This document shows, piece after piece, positions 57,127-64,000 of a DNA stretch of 64,000 nt. A program made the translations under genes and the position numbers. The DNA is from Dysgonomonas sp. 521. Its GTDB lineage: Bacteria; Bacteroidota; Bacteroidia; Bacteroidales; Dysgonomonadaceae. The stretch lies in contig NZ_QVMO01000002.1 in assembly GCF_010501055.1 (NCBI RefSeq), positions 1 through 64,000 on the forward strand, in the 5' to 3' direction. The notes under the pieces were generated by a model. The model ran no database searches and was not told the origin of the DNA. It saw only the letters and a list, made by a program, of their open reading frames with translations. Position 1 is the first letter of the stretch. Each line of letters starts with the position of its first letter.

Positions 57127-57969
57127 TCAATATTTAACTTTAATAATATAGGCCAATACATAATATTCGGGCCGAATGTCTATTTCTTCACCGCCTCCTA
57201 CAGCTTCAGTTTGCGCTGTATATCCCGCTGAACCTGTTGCGTCCGGGAAAGGACGACTGTTTGCATTGTCACCCCACTTGTTTTCGGTAAATTTGATGCC
57301 GTGTGCGTGGTTTGGCATTTGTTCTATGCTTAGTGTAATCTTTGAATTTCCTCCACTTTTGCCAATAGAATCATAATCCGTTTTAGTAGAATCATAGCCT
57401 GTAATAAACATGTGACGTAAATCGGGCAACGTAAAGCTTTCTTCATTCTCCTTGCCATAAAACCAGGCTAAATCGGGATATTCAGAAGTTTTCATTATAC
57501 GACCATCAGCCAGCATGTAATTATCAGGGATGCGATCCAGCCTGCCAGTCCAGTCAATTTTCATGCCTGGCGGTTCACCTCTTACCTGTGATATCTTTGT
57601 TTCCAGTTCCTGATTGGTTAATACCTGTTTAAAGTCAGCCCAATTGTACTGGCCTTCATTAGCAAATACGGCAACCCGATCAATATATGCTTCCGGATAT
57701 GTTTCATCAAAGGCCTCAAGTGTTGTTTTGGTTTCCTGGATAGTGATCTTGCTTTTCTTCGCACCTCCCTGAAACGGTAAGATCTCACCATTGATTACGA
57801 TCATACCCGGCGCAACATTTGAACCATCATCCGCACACCCTGATAATATATAGTTTGCACCACCTAACAATGCCAAAGCTGCAACCATATATGTTGCATT
57901 CTGTAGCCTGTCAAGATCATCAGAGGCTGCAGGAAAATCATCTTTTGCTAAAAAATTAGTCTTATCCAT
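57127..57969 (-). CDS. Tail fibre with collar domain
   Basis: A 280-residue protein. A helical N-terminal part (residues 1-130) is followed by a phage collar domain: RLDRIPDNYMLADGRIMKTSEYPDLAWFYG, then LPDLRHMFITGYDST, and a C-terminal beta-rich tip with NHAHGIKF. Last structural gene before the CotH-domain gene. Attaches to the baseplate and probably contacts the host. Confidence 0.8.
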   Translation of the reverse strand: MDKTNFLAKDDFPAASDDLDRLQNATYMVAALALLGGANYILSGCADDGSNVAPGMIVINGEILPFQGGAKKSKITIQETKTTLEAFDETYPEAYIDRVAVFANEGQYNWADFKQVLTNQELETKISQVRGEPPGMKIDWTGRLDRIPDNYMLADGRIMKTSEYPDLAWFYGKENEESFTLPDLRHMFITGYDSTKTDYDSIGKSGGNSKITLSIEQMPNHAHGIKFTENKWGDNANSRPFPDATGSAGYTAQTEAVGGGEEIDIRPEYYVLAYIIKVKY

Positions 57970-58459
57970 TTGTTATAATATATGTTTTAGAAGCCAGTTT
58001 ATTCTGATTTATCAATGCGCGCATATAGGTTTCTTCATTTTCAGAAAGCGTAAAACCAACAGGCAATACAATTTCAAAATCTGGGTTCTCAGTGCCTATA
58101 AACCCTTTCCTACTCATTAGCCTGGGTACAAATCCGGGTGAAGACCTTTTATACAATCGTACAGGTTTATTGGTGTTTCTTTTCCAAAACAAAAAGGCAT
58201 CTTCATCCAGTGCTGCCTGCCTGATCCTGATTCGTCTTTCCAGTGGATCGAAATTGTCATTAATAAGGCCCTGCAGGTAACATACCTGGGAATAAGTCCC
58301 AATATCAAGTGATTCCCTGTATTCATTAAACTCATCATTCATATTATCCAAAGGTTGCATTATAGCCCTTATAAAAGCTGAAGCAATTGGCTGCCTTAAA
58401 AATGTAGGAAGCAGCAACACACCTATACGTGAATAATTGATGTTGTAATAGTTACTCAT
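57962..58459 (-). CDS. Tail protein I-like (baseplate wedge end, gpI)
   Basis: A 165-residue protein between the gpJ-like and collar genes, overlapping both by 8 bases. Its first half (LPTFLRQPIASAFIRAIMQPL) and the later RRIRIRQAALDE region are typical of short gpI-type proteins of contractile tails. It links baseplate wedge and fibre. Assignment mainly by gene order. Confidence 0.6.
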   Translation of the reverse strand: MSNYYNINYSRIGVLLLPTFLRQPIASAFIRAIMQPLDNMNDEFNEYRESLDIGTYSQVCYLQGLINDNFDPLERRIRIRQAALDEDAFLFWKRNTNKPVRLYKRSSPGFVPRLMSRKGFIGTENPDFEIVLPVGFTLSENEETYMRALINQNKLASKTYIITNG

Positions 58460-59312
58460 AAGGAATATACTTTAGGATCAGGTTTGCATCCGAAATAGTA
58501 TAATAGCCTGCATGTGCTATTTCAATAGCGTCTATTTCTTTAAAATCGGTATAAACACCATACCTGGATGATGCTTTTTTCAGTTCTGGCAGTTCCACAC
58601 CATCAACAGCCTGTACAGCATCTACCAGCTTCACATTGGCATACCTGCTGTTAAAAATCAGGTTGTGCACATAGTTGCGGATAGCATCAGGCACAGGTGT
58701 ATCATTCGTGCCGTCCAGGCGTTTACCATTCTTATCCAGTACCAACGGATTGTAATACACATCCATTTCAACACGCATTTCATCTGCAGGATCATTAATG
58801 AACTTAATCTTAACACCTGCATCCTGGATTTTAAGAATATAAGCTTTGAAAGCAGCAAACACTTCATCGGGCAACGGTTGCTTCACGCCATTTACCTCAG
58901 TTGCGGTCTTTATGTATAAGATACTTTTATTCATTGGGCTTACTGCAGCAGCGAACTTAACCACCCGTGAAGCTTCAATTTGTTCTTCAGTAAGCCCTGA
59001 ATTATCATAAGCATCTGTGTCGCCTGCCAGCTCGTAACCATACTGGAACAATAAAGCCATCATAGTGTACCATCCAGTACTGTGTACCTTTTCGTCTTTC
59101 AGCTTCCTGTCAATATCCGTTGTATGCTGGGTGTATGTCTGGTAATTTACATACATGGCAACAGCAGCATTAAAAAACATAATCCTCTCGATAGAAGCTG
59201 CAGAAAATTGCTCATCAAAGGTTTTGCCTTCTGTCAGTCCATATCTGGCAATCACTTCAGGATCGCTTATATAGGCATCAGTCATTATTTTATATATGTC
59301 ATTTACTGTCAT
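58452..59312 (-). CDS. Baseplate protein J-like (gpJ)
   Basis: A 286-residue protein beginning MTVNDIYKIMTDAYISDP with helical N-terminal part, then SPMNKSILYIKTATEV and a beta-rich C-terminal half ending YYTISDANLILKYIPYE. This is the pattern of gpJ/T4 gp6-like baseplate wedge proteins. It overlaps the upstream LysM-like gene by 14 bases and gpI by 8 bases. Confidence 0.7.
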   Translation of the reverse strand: MTVNDIYKIMTDAYISDPEVIARYGLTEGKTFDEQFSAASIERIMFFNAAVAMYVNYQTYTQHTTDIDRKLKDEKVHSTGWYTMMALLFQYGYELAGDTDAYDNSGLTEEQIEASRVVKFAAAVSPMNKSILYIKTATEVNGVKQPLPDEVFAAFKAYILKIQDAGVKIKFINDPADEMRVEMDVYYNPLVLDKNGKRLDGTNDTPVPDAIRNYVHNLIFNSRYANVKLVDAVQAVDGVELPELKKASSRYGVYTDFKEIDAIEIAHAGYYTISDANLILKYIPYE

Positions 59313-59595
59313 CAGATACTATAAAGTCTTTTTCAATTGCCATATTCCCGATACCTCTCAATCTTATTTCACCGGGGTTTGATGAATAAGTTGTGGGTTT
59401 CAGATTCTTTAATTTGTAATATTCTGTAAATCGCCTGTTTAAGATGGAAGTATTTTCAAGTGAAGTATTAGCCGATACTTCACCCGAAATACTTATATCA
59501 TTTGCTACAGATAAAGCAAAGGCAGCTTCAGCAGAACCTGATTGCTGAATTGCAATATCAAACAAACTTTGTCCATCTAAAACAATCGTTTCCAT
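59299..59595 (-). CDS. LysM-like small baseplate protein
   Basis: A 98-residue protein. The N-terminal VLDGQSLFDIAIQQSGSAEAAFALSVANDIS has the LysM pattern of tail proteins of the gpX type (short helix, strand, helix). The C-terminal part is different. Overlaps its neighbours by 14-19 bases. May anchor to the inner tube or peptidoglycan. Confidence 0.55.
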   Translation of the reverse strand: METIVLDGQSLFDIAIQQSGSAEAAFALSVANDISISGEVSANTSLENTSILNRRFTEYYKLKNLKPTTYSSNPGEIRLRGIGNMAIEKDFIVSDDSK

Positions 59596-60065
59596 TTCAA
59601 AACCAATACTATTAAACCAATACCTATAACAGCCATAAATATTTTACCGAACCACCCGCAAACGATCTGCCAATCGGTTTGCTTATATACAATCACTTCT
59701 TTCACCACTTCCACCGGAACATCCTGATATATGTACCTGTCTTTGCCCGGTATATAAATTGTATCGGGCGGCTGGTACATTTTATATTGCAGGAAACCAT
59801 TGTTGAAAAAGAAGCTGCTTTGCCAGCCTTTTGCTTTCAGTTCTTTCAGTTCCTTCAGTTGCACCTGGTTCAGGCTGTCACATTCAAACAGGGCTTCGAT
59901 TGCGGCACTATCAGGCGGTAAAGCGTATGGCACAAGTTTCTCGACTTCTTTTTCAATGGTTTTTATCTCTACCTGTGTTTGTGGCTGTTGTGTTTTGCAG
60001 CTAACAGCCAAAGCCAGTACTGAACCTATGAAGGCTATTTTTAAAGTTGTTTTAAAGTTTTTCAT
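59577..60065 (-). CDS. u-spanin of phage B
   Basis: A 162-residue protein, start ATG 60065 (MKNFKTTLKIAFIGS). Lipobox LAVSC with Cys near 23, a periplasmic coiled part (EKEVEKLVPY, LKELKELKAKGW), and a C-terminal transmembrane helix (FMAVIGIGLIVLVLKW). Same layout as the 48953-49381 u-spanin but different sequence, so phage B has its own lysis set. It overlaps the amidase gene by 14 bases. Confidence 0.7.
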   Translation of the reverse strand: MKNFKTTLKIAFIGSVLALAVSCKTQQPQTQVEIKTIEKEVEKLVPYALPPDSAAIEALFECDSLNQVQLKELKELKAKGWQSSFFFNNGFLQYKMYQPPDTIYIPGKDRYIYQDVPVEVVKEVIVYKQTDWQIVCGWFGKIFMAVIGIGLIVLVLKWKRLF

Positions 60066-60465
60066 CGTTGTATTCTTTTTGTACGTCAAAACATGGGCAG
60101 GCCTTATTTGCAAATTCATAATGTCCGTGAATCGTAGCATCCGGCAAAAAAGCTTTCAAGCCGGATATAAGCGCAGCCATTGCTGCTATTTGTTCCGGTG
60201 TGCGTGTATCTTTCGGGTTGCCGTTAGCATCTAAGCCCCCGATGTAGCAGATGCCGATGCTGCCAGCGTTATGCCCTGCAACGTGTGCGCCTATTTCGGA
60301 TATATCGCGGCCTTTGTGTACAGTGCCATCCAGATAGATGACAAAGTGATAACCGATTGTCCTGAAACCTCGCGCCTTGTGCCACCGGGTGATATCTTCT
60401 ACGGTGAAGCTTTGCCCTTCTTGTGTCGCCGAACAATGCAGGATTATGTTATTTATCTTTCTCAT
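60052..60465 (-). CDS. Endolysin, N-acetylmuramoyl-L-alanine amidase (amidase_2)
   Basis: A 137-residue enzyme of the T7-lysozyme family. IILHCSATQEGQ has the first zinc His and Cys, YHFVIYLDGTVHKGRD follows, GHNAGSIGICYIGG and a C-terminal HGHYEFANKACPCFD give the second His and Cys ligands. Cuts the peptide from glycan at lysis. No signal peptide; uses the holin at 60449-60898. Confidence 0.92.
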   Translation of the reverse strand: MRKINNIILHCSATQEGQSFTVEDITRWHKARGFRTIGYHFVIYLDGTVHKGRDISEIGAHVAGHNAGSIGICYIGGLDANGNPKDTRTPEQIAAMAALISGLKAFLPDATIHGHYEFANKACPCFDVQKEYNDEKL

Positions 60466-60898
60466 TGTTATCTGCCTTTTTCAAATATTCATCAATGGCT
60501 TTGATAAAATCTTCCCTGCTGGATAATATTGCAGTTACATCTTTTGCCCCGCCGGCAATCCGTTTCCGTTCCTTTTCATCAGCACGTTCAAAAACCGACT
60601 TGCCTTCAATCACCAAGACAAACAGGCAAAACAGAATAGAAAATATTGGTATCGATACCATTTCCGAACCATAAATTGTGATATCTATCATACCTCCGAA
60701 AGCCATCAGGGCAAGATATAGCAGCAATTTTGGCACACTGCGTTTCAATCCGTCTGAAGTGATCAGGTAACGCAGGCTTTTGGCCTTATACAGCCCTGCC
60801 ATCAGGTCAATGAAAACTGCGATGATTACAAATAGCCAAAGAAGCATTACAAGCTTCGATTTTGGCAGATACTGATCTATGTGTATTAAAAAGTCCAT
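60449..60898 (-). CDS. Phage holin (B-type cassette)
   Basis: A 149-residue protein with three hydrophobic helices (about 16-37, 57-72, 80-95) and a charged C-terminal tail. Related to the 49879-50391 holin as shown there. First gene of phage B's lysis cassette, set between gp25-like and gpJ-like genes. Confidence 0.8.
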   Translation of the reverse strand: MDFLIHIDQYLPKSKLVMLLWLFVIIAVFIDLMAGLYKAKSLRYLITSDGLKRSVPKLLLYLALMAFGGMIDITIYGSEMVSIPIFSILFCLFVLVIEGKSVFERADEKERKRIAGGAKDVTAILSSREDFIKAIDEYLKKADNNEKDK

Positions 60899-60901
60899 AT
60901 A

Positions 60902-61222
60902 TTAAATGTCGATTGTGAATTTTGAAATATCATTGCCTGTGATCCTGATTTGAGCTTTGATGCCATCGGATGACAATTCAGATTTCAATTCTGTTATAAA
61001 TTTTTGCTTTTCGTGTGCTGATATGGTTTTCTTCAGGTAGTTATCAATACCTAAACCAAGCGTTGGCACTTGTTTAAATTCACCTTTTTGCGCAATGATG
61101 ATAAACTTGCAACGCTGGTAATCGATATTACCAAGCACAAGGCCTTGTGTGATCAGCCCGTTGCTGTCTCTTTTCACAGCTACCTGCAGATCGTAATTTT
61201 CGTCAACTAATATGCCTGTCAT
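60902..61222 (-). CDS. gp25/gpW-like baseplate protein
   Basis: A 106-residue protein between spike and gpJ-like genes of a contractile tail. GLVLGNIDYQRCKFIIIAQKGEFKQVPTLGLGI (in parts) resembles the gp25-type core, where the family has an E-P-R and a fit into the tail end. It starts inside the upstream gene stop. Assignment by order and pattern. Confidence 0.6.
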   Translation of the reverse strand: MTGILVDENYDLQVAVKRDSNGLITQGLVLGNIDYQRCKFIIIAQKGEFKQVPTLGLGIDNYLKKTISAHEKQKFITELKSELSSDGIKAQIRITGNDISKFTIDI

Positions 61223-61764
61223 TGTTTTATCTTTTCGTTTTCAAACATCTTTACTGAAGGTGAAGGTGTTATTGGATTAAAGATTAAACCAAGCGGTGAA
61301 CCGTTACCCGCTACCAGGTGTGTAGATAAGAGGTCCTTCAATGTTTGTAAGTCAGTGTATAGCTTTACCATCCAATCAACCATATTAACAATCTTCACTA
61401 AACCTTGATTCTTACCATCATTGAAAACAAAACCTTCTTTATCCATTATAAGAGTTTGTTCACCGATCTTGATTTTAACCTTTTCAACCTCTGAACATTT
61501 GACAATCACTGCTTCAGTTTTCAGATTCTCTACAATAGCTACCAGCACGTTGCTACCCACTTCCGGATATACTGTTACATAGCTTTGCAGATCATCATCA
61601 ATAGCATTCAGCAATACATCATACAGGGTGGGCGCTTCATCACGTTCTACCGTGCATGTTGTTTCGGTCACCTCTGTAACCACACCCCAACACACTGTTT
61701 TTATCTGCATCTTACCAGCCTGTGATTTTATTGCCTGCTCGATTGTTTGTTCCAGTTGTCCCAT
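61219..61764 (-). CDS. Baseplate spike protein (gpV-like)
   Basis: A 181-residue protein. The central OB-like and beta-rich part (VCWGVVTEVTETTCTVERDE, then VYPEVGSNVLVAIV) resembles the gpV/gp5 spike fold, whose trimer pierces the outer membrane. The C-terminus ends in a short helical piece. Overlaps the gp25-like gene by 4 bases. Assignment by pattern and order. Confidence 0.6.
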   Translation of the reverse strand: MGQLEQTIEQAIKSQAGKMQIKTVCWGVVTEVTETTCTVERDEAPTLYDVLLNAIDDDLQSYVTVYPEVGSNVLVAIVENLKTEAVIVKCSEVEKVKIKIGEQTLIMDKEGFVFNDGKNQGLVKIVNMVDWMVKLYTDLQTLKDLLSTHLVAGNGSPLGLIFNPITPSPSVKMFENEKIKQ

Positions 61765-61857
61765 TTATATACTTTAATACCGCTTTAAAATCGTTTAATT
61801 TCAATTTTACACCTGTAAGCCGTATGTTTTATCAATCACACAGTTTTAAGCCTTAAA

Positions 61858-61927
61858 TCAATTTGAAAATGTGCCAATATGAGAATGTGCCAATTGACGC
61901 AAAGCGACAATATTGTTAGCTAATTAG
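61858..61927 (+). repeat. Left inverted repeat flanking the 61932-62948 gene
   Basis: About 70 bp (TCAATTTGAAAATGTGCC..., AGCTAATTAGCACATTAG). The reverse complement of the right copy (62961-63036) shares TCAATTTGAAAAT, TGCCAAT, GTGCCAATTG, CGCAAA and GCTAATTAGC in the same order. Such tandem TGCCAAT-rich intergenic elements look like a small mobile or REP-like repeat. Confidence 0.65.
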
Positions 61928-61931
61928 CACA

Positions 61932-62948
61932 TTAGATTTTATAGCTTAATGTATTCTTCCTGGAAAAGCCGGATGAATCGCTATAATTAATATTTACTTT
62001 TTCTATCAGGTATTTGCCGGCGCGATCAGGTTCCAGGCTATCGCGTATTTCAAGTGCATCACCAGCGTGTGTGCGTGGCAAACCAAAGCCTGTAATATCC
62101 CCGGTATAGCCATCATAGACCGTTTTTGCCATCACTGCGTTGGCACGTTCACGAAGTTCTGCTTCAGTCATTGGCCCGGCAAAGTTCAGCGTGCGTTCTG
62201 ATGCATCTTTTTCCTTATTACCCACTATAACGGTTGTTTTTTTACCATTCGGATTGTTGGATATCGCTTTATACCTTACTTTAAAATCTTCTTTTCGCTT
62301 GAATTTCAGATCGTTCTTTTTTACATTAGCCAGGTACATATTATCAGCTGGAGCATTGATGGTGTAAATATGCGTGTCTGTTTTTTCACCAAACTCATAA
62401 GCCAGGCCAACCTTCAAGATACCTTCCTGCAGCCTGCTGTATAATCCGTAATGCTTCATCAAGTCCTGAAGCACGGCAAAGGCACTGGCATTATCTATCT
62501 GGTATTTGCCGATCCTTACATCAGGACAATCAAATTTTATTGATGATGGTATAATATCAGTCAGTACCTGTTTTAGTGTTGCATCCTTATAGCTTTTCAC
62601 ATAATTGGTTTGTCGCAAAGGATAGGTTTCATCATCACAGTGAATAATCAGCGGTATATCGCTTTCTATCTCGCGGATGTAGCCGGTAAATTCACGCGCA
62701 AGCACACCATCATAACCGGCATCAATTGTGACTTTATCACCAGCCTTGATTTGTTCCAGGATTGATTTGCCTTCCAGTTTTACATAGTTGCGTGGTATGG
62801 TGATTTGAGCCGTATTACTCATTTCAAGTATGTTCTCGTCAATGTCAAAAGCATTGACGTTTTTTAGAGAAACATTACCAAGCTGTACTTGTGCTGTCAT
62901 ATTCATAAATAGTAACATAGCACTGATTATTAAAATTAAATTCTTCAT
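61932..62948 (-). CDS. Baseplate hub protein (gpD-like) with an added signal-peptide-like start
   Basis: A 338-residue protein. From about residue 21 it has the gpD/late-control pattern: VKLEGKSILEQIKAGDKVTIDAGYDG (in parts), FTGYIREIESDIPLIIHCDD, a middle helical part and a C-terminal GFSRKNTLSYKI. The first 20 residues (MKNLILIISAMLLFMNMTAQ) look like a Sec signal peptide, which a cytoplasmic baseplate protein should not need. The native start may be at a later Met or the N-terminus was acquired. Bracketed by inverted repeats on both sides. Confidence 0.65.
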   Translation of the reverse strand: MKNLILIISAMLLFMNMTAQVQLGNVSLKNVNAFDIDENILEMSNTAQITIPRNYVKLEGKSILEQIKAGDKVTIDAGYDGVLAREFTGYIREIESDIPLIIHCDDETYPLRQTNYVKSYKDATLKQVLTDIIPSSIKFDCPDVRIGKYQIDNASAFAVLQDLMKHYGLYSRLQEGILKVGLAYEFGEKTDTHIYTINAPADNMYLANVKKNDLKFKRKEDFKVRYKAISNNPNGKKTTVIVGNKEKDASERTLNFAGPMTEAELRERANAVMAKTVYDGYTGDITGFGLPRTHAGDALEIRDSLEPDRAGKYLIEKVNINYSDSSGFSRKNTLSYKI

Positions 62949-62960
62949 TTTTTAATTTGT

Positions 62961-63036
62961 AAATTAGCTAATTAGCATATTCGTAAATAACTTGTTGTTT
63001 TGCGCCAATTGGCACATTGGCATATTTTCAAATTGA
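62961..63036 (-). repeat. Right inverted repeat flanking the 61932-62948 gene
   Basis: About 76 bp (AGCTAATTAGCATATTCG..., TGCGCCAATTGGCACATTGG, TTTTCAAATTGA), the inverted counterpart of 61858-61927. It lies just after the DUF6046-like stop codon (63037-63039). Confidence 0.65.
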
Positions 63037-63645
63037 CTAATTCTCATTGATTAATTGATATTCTATTGATTTGGTTGCCCTTGCTGTAATATTGTATGCA
63101 ATGGTATCTTCGTATCCTTCTACAAATTCGATATCCAAATCCTGAATCACGATGGAATCGACACGCACAGCCGATAGTATTTCACTATCTACCTTCCAGA
63201 TGCTGTTTACTTCGAATATGTCATTAAGCGTTTCCAGCTTATCAAGTGGAAAGCAGTGTTCTTCCATATCTATCAGCAATCCTCGCATCGTTATCTGGTA
63301 AGGCTCTGTACTGAACCGCTCGATAACCTCAATATCGCTGTTGTCAACAGGCGTAATGATTAGTCTTTTACTCCTTTTCAGGCTGATAACCGGAGGCGTG
63401 GCAAATACTTCACTGTATTCTTCAGCCAGTTCGCGGTAAGCAAACAGATATTCTTTGGAATTGTTTCTTAACGTCACGGCATCAAAGTGGGTGTTATTGT
63501 CAAACGCATACACCGATGCCTGAAAATTAGTATCATGCCTTTGCTTGATTGCCCTGTCGAAACCAGCTTCGATAAGTGCATTGCTGATGTGTCCTGGTGT
63601 GAAACCAAACGCAGCCTGATACCTGCCTGAAAAATCGAAATTCAT
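63037..63645 (-). CDS. DUF6046-like baseplate/tail protein
   Basis: A 202-residue protein, start ATG overlapping the frameshift frame's TGA (63642-63645). The pattern (IALSKRSKRLIITPV-like VISLKRSKRLIITPVDNSD, then LLIDMEEHCFPLDKLETLNDIFEVN) matches the DUF6046 family found in Bacteroidetes contractile-tail phages, between chaperone and hub genes. In Mu this is the place of gp43/N, a tail component. Function by position. Confidence 0.65.
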   Translation of the reverse strand: MNFDFSGRYQAAFGFTPGHISNALIEAGFDRAIKQRHDTNFQASVYAFDNNTHFDAVTLRNNSKEYLFAYRELAEEYSEVFATPPVISLKRSKRLIITPVDNSDIEVIERFSTEPYQITMRGLLIDMEEHCFPLDKLETLNDIFEVNSIWKVDSEILSAVRVDSIVIQDLDIEFVEGYEDTIAYNITARATKSIEYQLINEN

Positions 63646-63863
63646 AACCTTATACCTCTTAAAAAGCCTTCGTTACCTAACCATTGTAATTCTTTCCACC
63701 GTTTTACATATTCAAAATCATCCAGCATATCGGGATTCTCTTTGAAATAAAAGCGTATCATTGCATCCAACATAGCAAAGAACTGATCGTCTTTACCTTC
63801 CTGTAAGCAACTTTCTAAATCCTCAATTTTGGGAATGTCAGAAAGTTGCGTTAGCAGTTTTTT
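63642..63863 (-). CDS. Tail chaperone -1 frameshift extension
   Basis: The frame continues from the slippery AAAAAAC in the -1 frame (KKLLTQLSDIPKIEDLES...) to TGA at 63642-63644 and gives about 73 extra residues. It has no good start codon before residue MLDAMIRF, so it is expected only as a fusion. Soluble, helical. Confidence 0.6.
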   Translation of the reverse strand, partial: KKLLTQLSDIPKIEDLESCLQEGKDDQFFAMLDAMIRFYFKENPDMLDDFEYVKRWKELQWLGNEGFLRGIRL

Positions 63864-64000
63864 ACTACTGCACGTCTTACAGGGATGAGTTCGGCGATAC
63901 CAGATAAAGCACCGTTAAATAAACCGTCATCAGCAACGACAATATCTTTATGCGAAAGCAGGCACGCCTTTACCAGAAGCTCATCAGCCCTTTTAGGGTC
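63851..64000 (-). CDS. Tail assembly chaperone, zero frame (cut by window edge)
   Basis: Open from the window edge (64000) to TAA at 63851-63853. The last 49 residues (ending AVVKNC) precede the stop. The -1 slippery heptamer A AAA AAC (63863-63857, in the zero-frame phase GTA AAA AAC) lies just before the stop, so some ribosomes shift into the frame to 63642. The rest of the gene is outside the window. Confidence 0.6.
   Translation of the reverse strand, partial: DPKRADELLVKACLLSHKDIVVADDGLFNGALSGIAELIPVRRAVVKNC

Noticed and set aside
61858..63036. Insertion sequence around the 61932-62948 gene
   Set aside because: There is no transposase, and the inverted repeats flank a baseplate gene that is expected here by gene order. 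A repeat element is possible, an IS is not supported.

Overview
The window holds temperate phage DNA of a Bacteroidetes (probably Bacteroidales) host. The base composition is AT-rich. Promoter-like sites follow the Bacteroidetes TAnnTTTG -7 pattern, Shine-Dalgarno sequences are not evident, and many small ATGA-coupled phage genes are present. No ordinary host chromosomal gene was recognised.

Phage A (about 1 to 56.5 kb) is a siphovirus-type temperate phage read mostly on the minus strand. From left to right the window shows a tail adaptor/fibre gene cut by the left edge, a distal tail protein, a tape measure, tail chaperones, major tail, head-tail joining proteins, capsid, decoration and scaffold (1-10.6 kb). 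Next comes an island of small accessory genes with its own plus-strand regulator cassette (10.7-15.3 kb). Minor head protein, a C39-like peptidase, portal and terminase follow (15.3-20.5 kb), then a ParB/PP-loop pair, an ASCH-like gene and a Rha/KilAC antirepressor (20.5-23.3 kb). A second regulator plus lipoprotein cassette carries a two-repeat CRISPR-like element at 25.5 kb. Many small early genes follow (25.6-31 kb), then replication, modification and recombination genes: DnaB, helicase loader, two DNA methyltransferases, SNF2-like helicase, NinG, NinB-like, SSB, exonuclease and ERF (31-39.8 kb). At 40.1-42.2 kb there is a complete diversity-generating retroelement (DGR): reverse transcriptase, template repeat and two small target genes, each with a variable repeat. 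Beyond it lie a structured RNA candidate, small regulators, a CI/LexA-type repressor with three matching 14-bp operators, and a tyrosine integrase with an attP-like region (42-48.9 kb). Lysis genes (u-spanin, GH108 muramidase, holin), a Tal-like tail protein, a solenoid fibre and a CotH-domain tail protein run to about 56.5 kb.

Phage B (about 56.6-64 kb, truncated on the right) is a contractile-tail Mu/P2-like phage. It has a chaperone with a -1 frameshift signal, a DUF6046-like protein, baseplate hub, spike and gp25-like proteins, its own holin/amidase/u-spanin cassette, gpJ- and gpI-like proteins, a collar fibre, and the N-terminal part of the CotH-domain protein.

The first 161 bases of the window repeat 56558-56718, with the first 95 bases exact. 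The simplest reading is that position 1 and position 56557 are neighbours in a circular phage A genome of about 56.6 kb, and that the sequence to the right belongs to a second phage sharing this tail module. The intact region on both sides of the integrase fits an excised or virion form. The most notable items are the DGR with two non-structural-looking targets, the 36/30/36 mini-CRISPR-like element, the methyltransferase gene that overlaps a second recognisable protein in another frame, and the pseudoknot plus boxA-like RNA upstream of the DGR.
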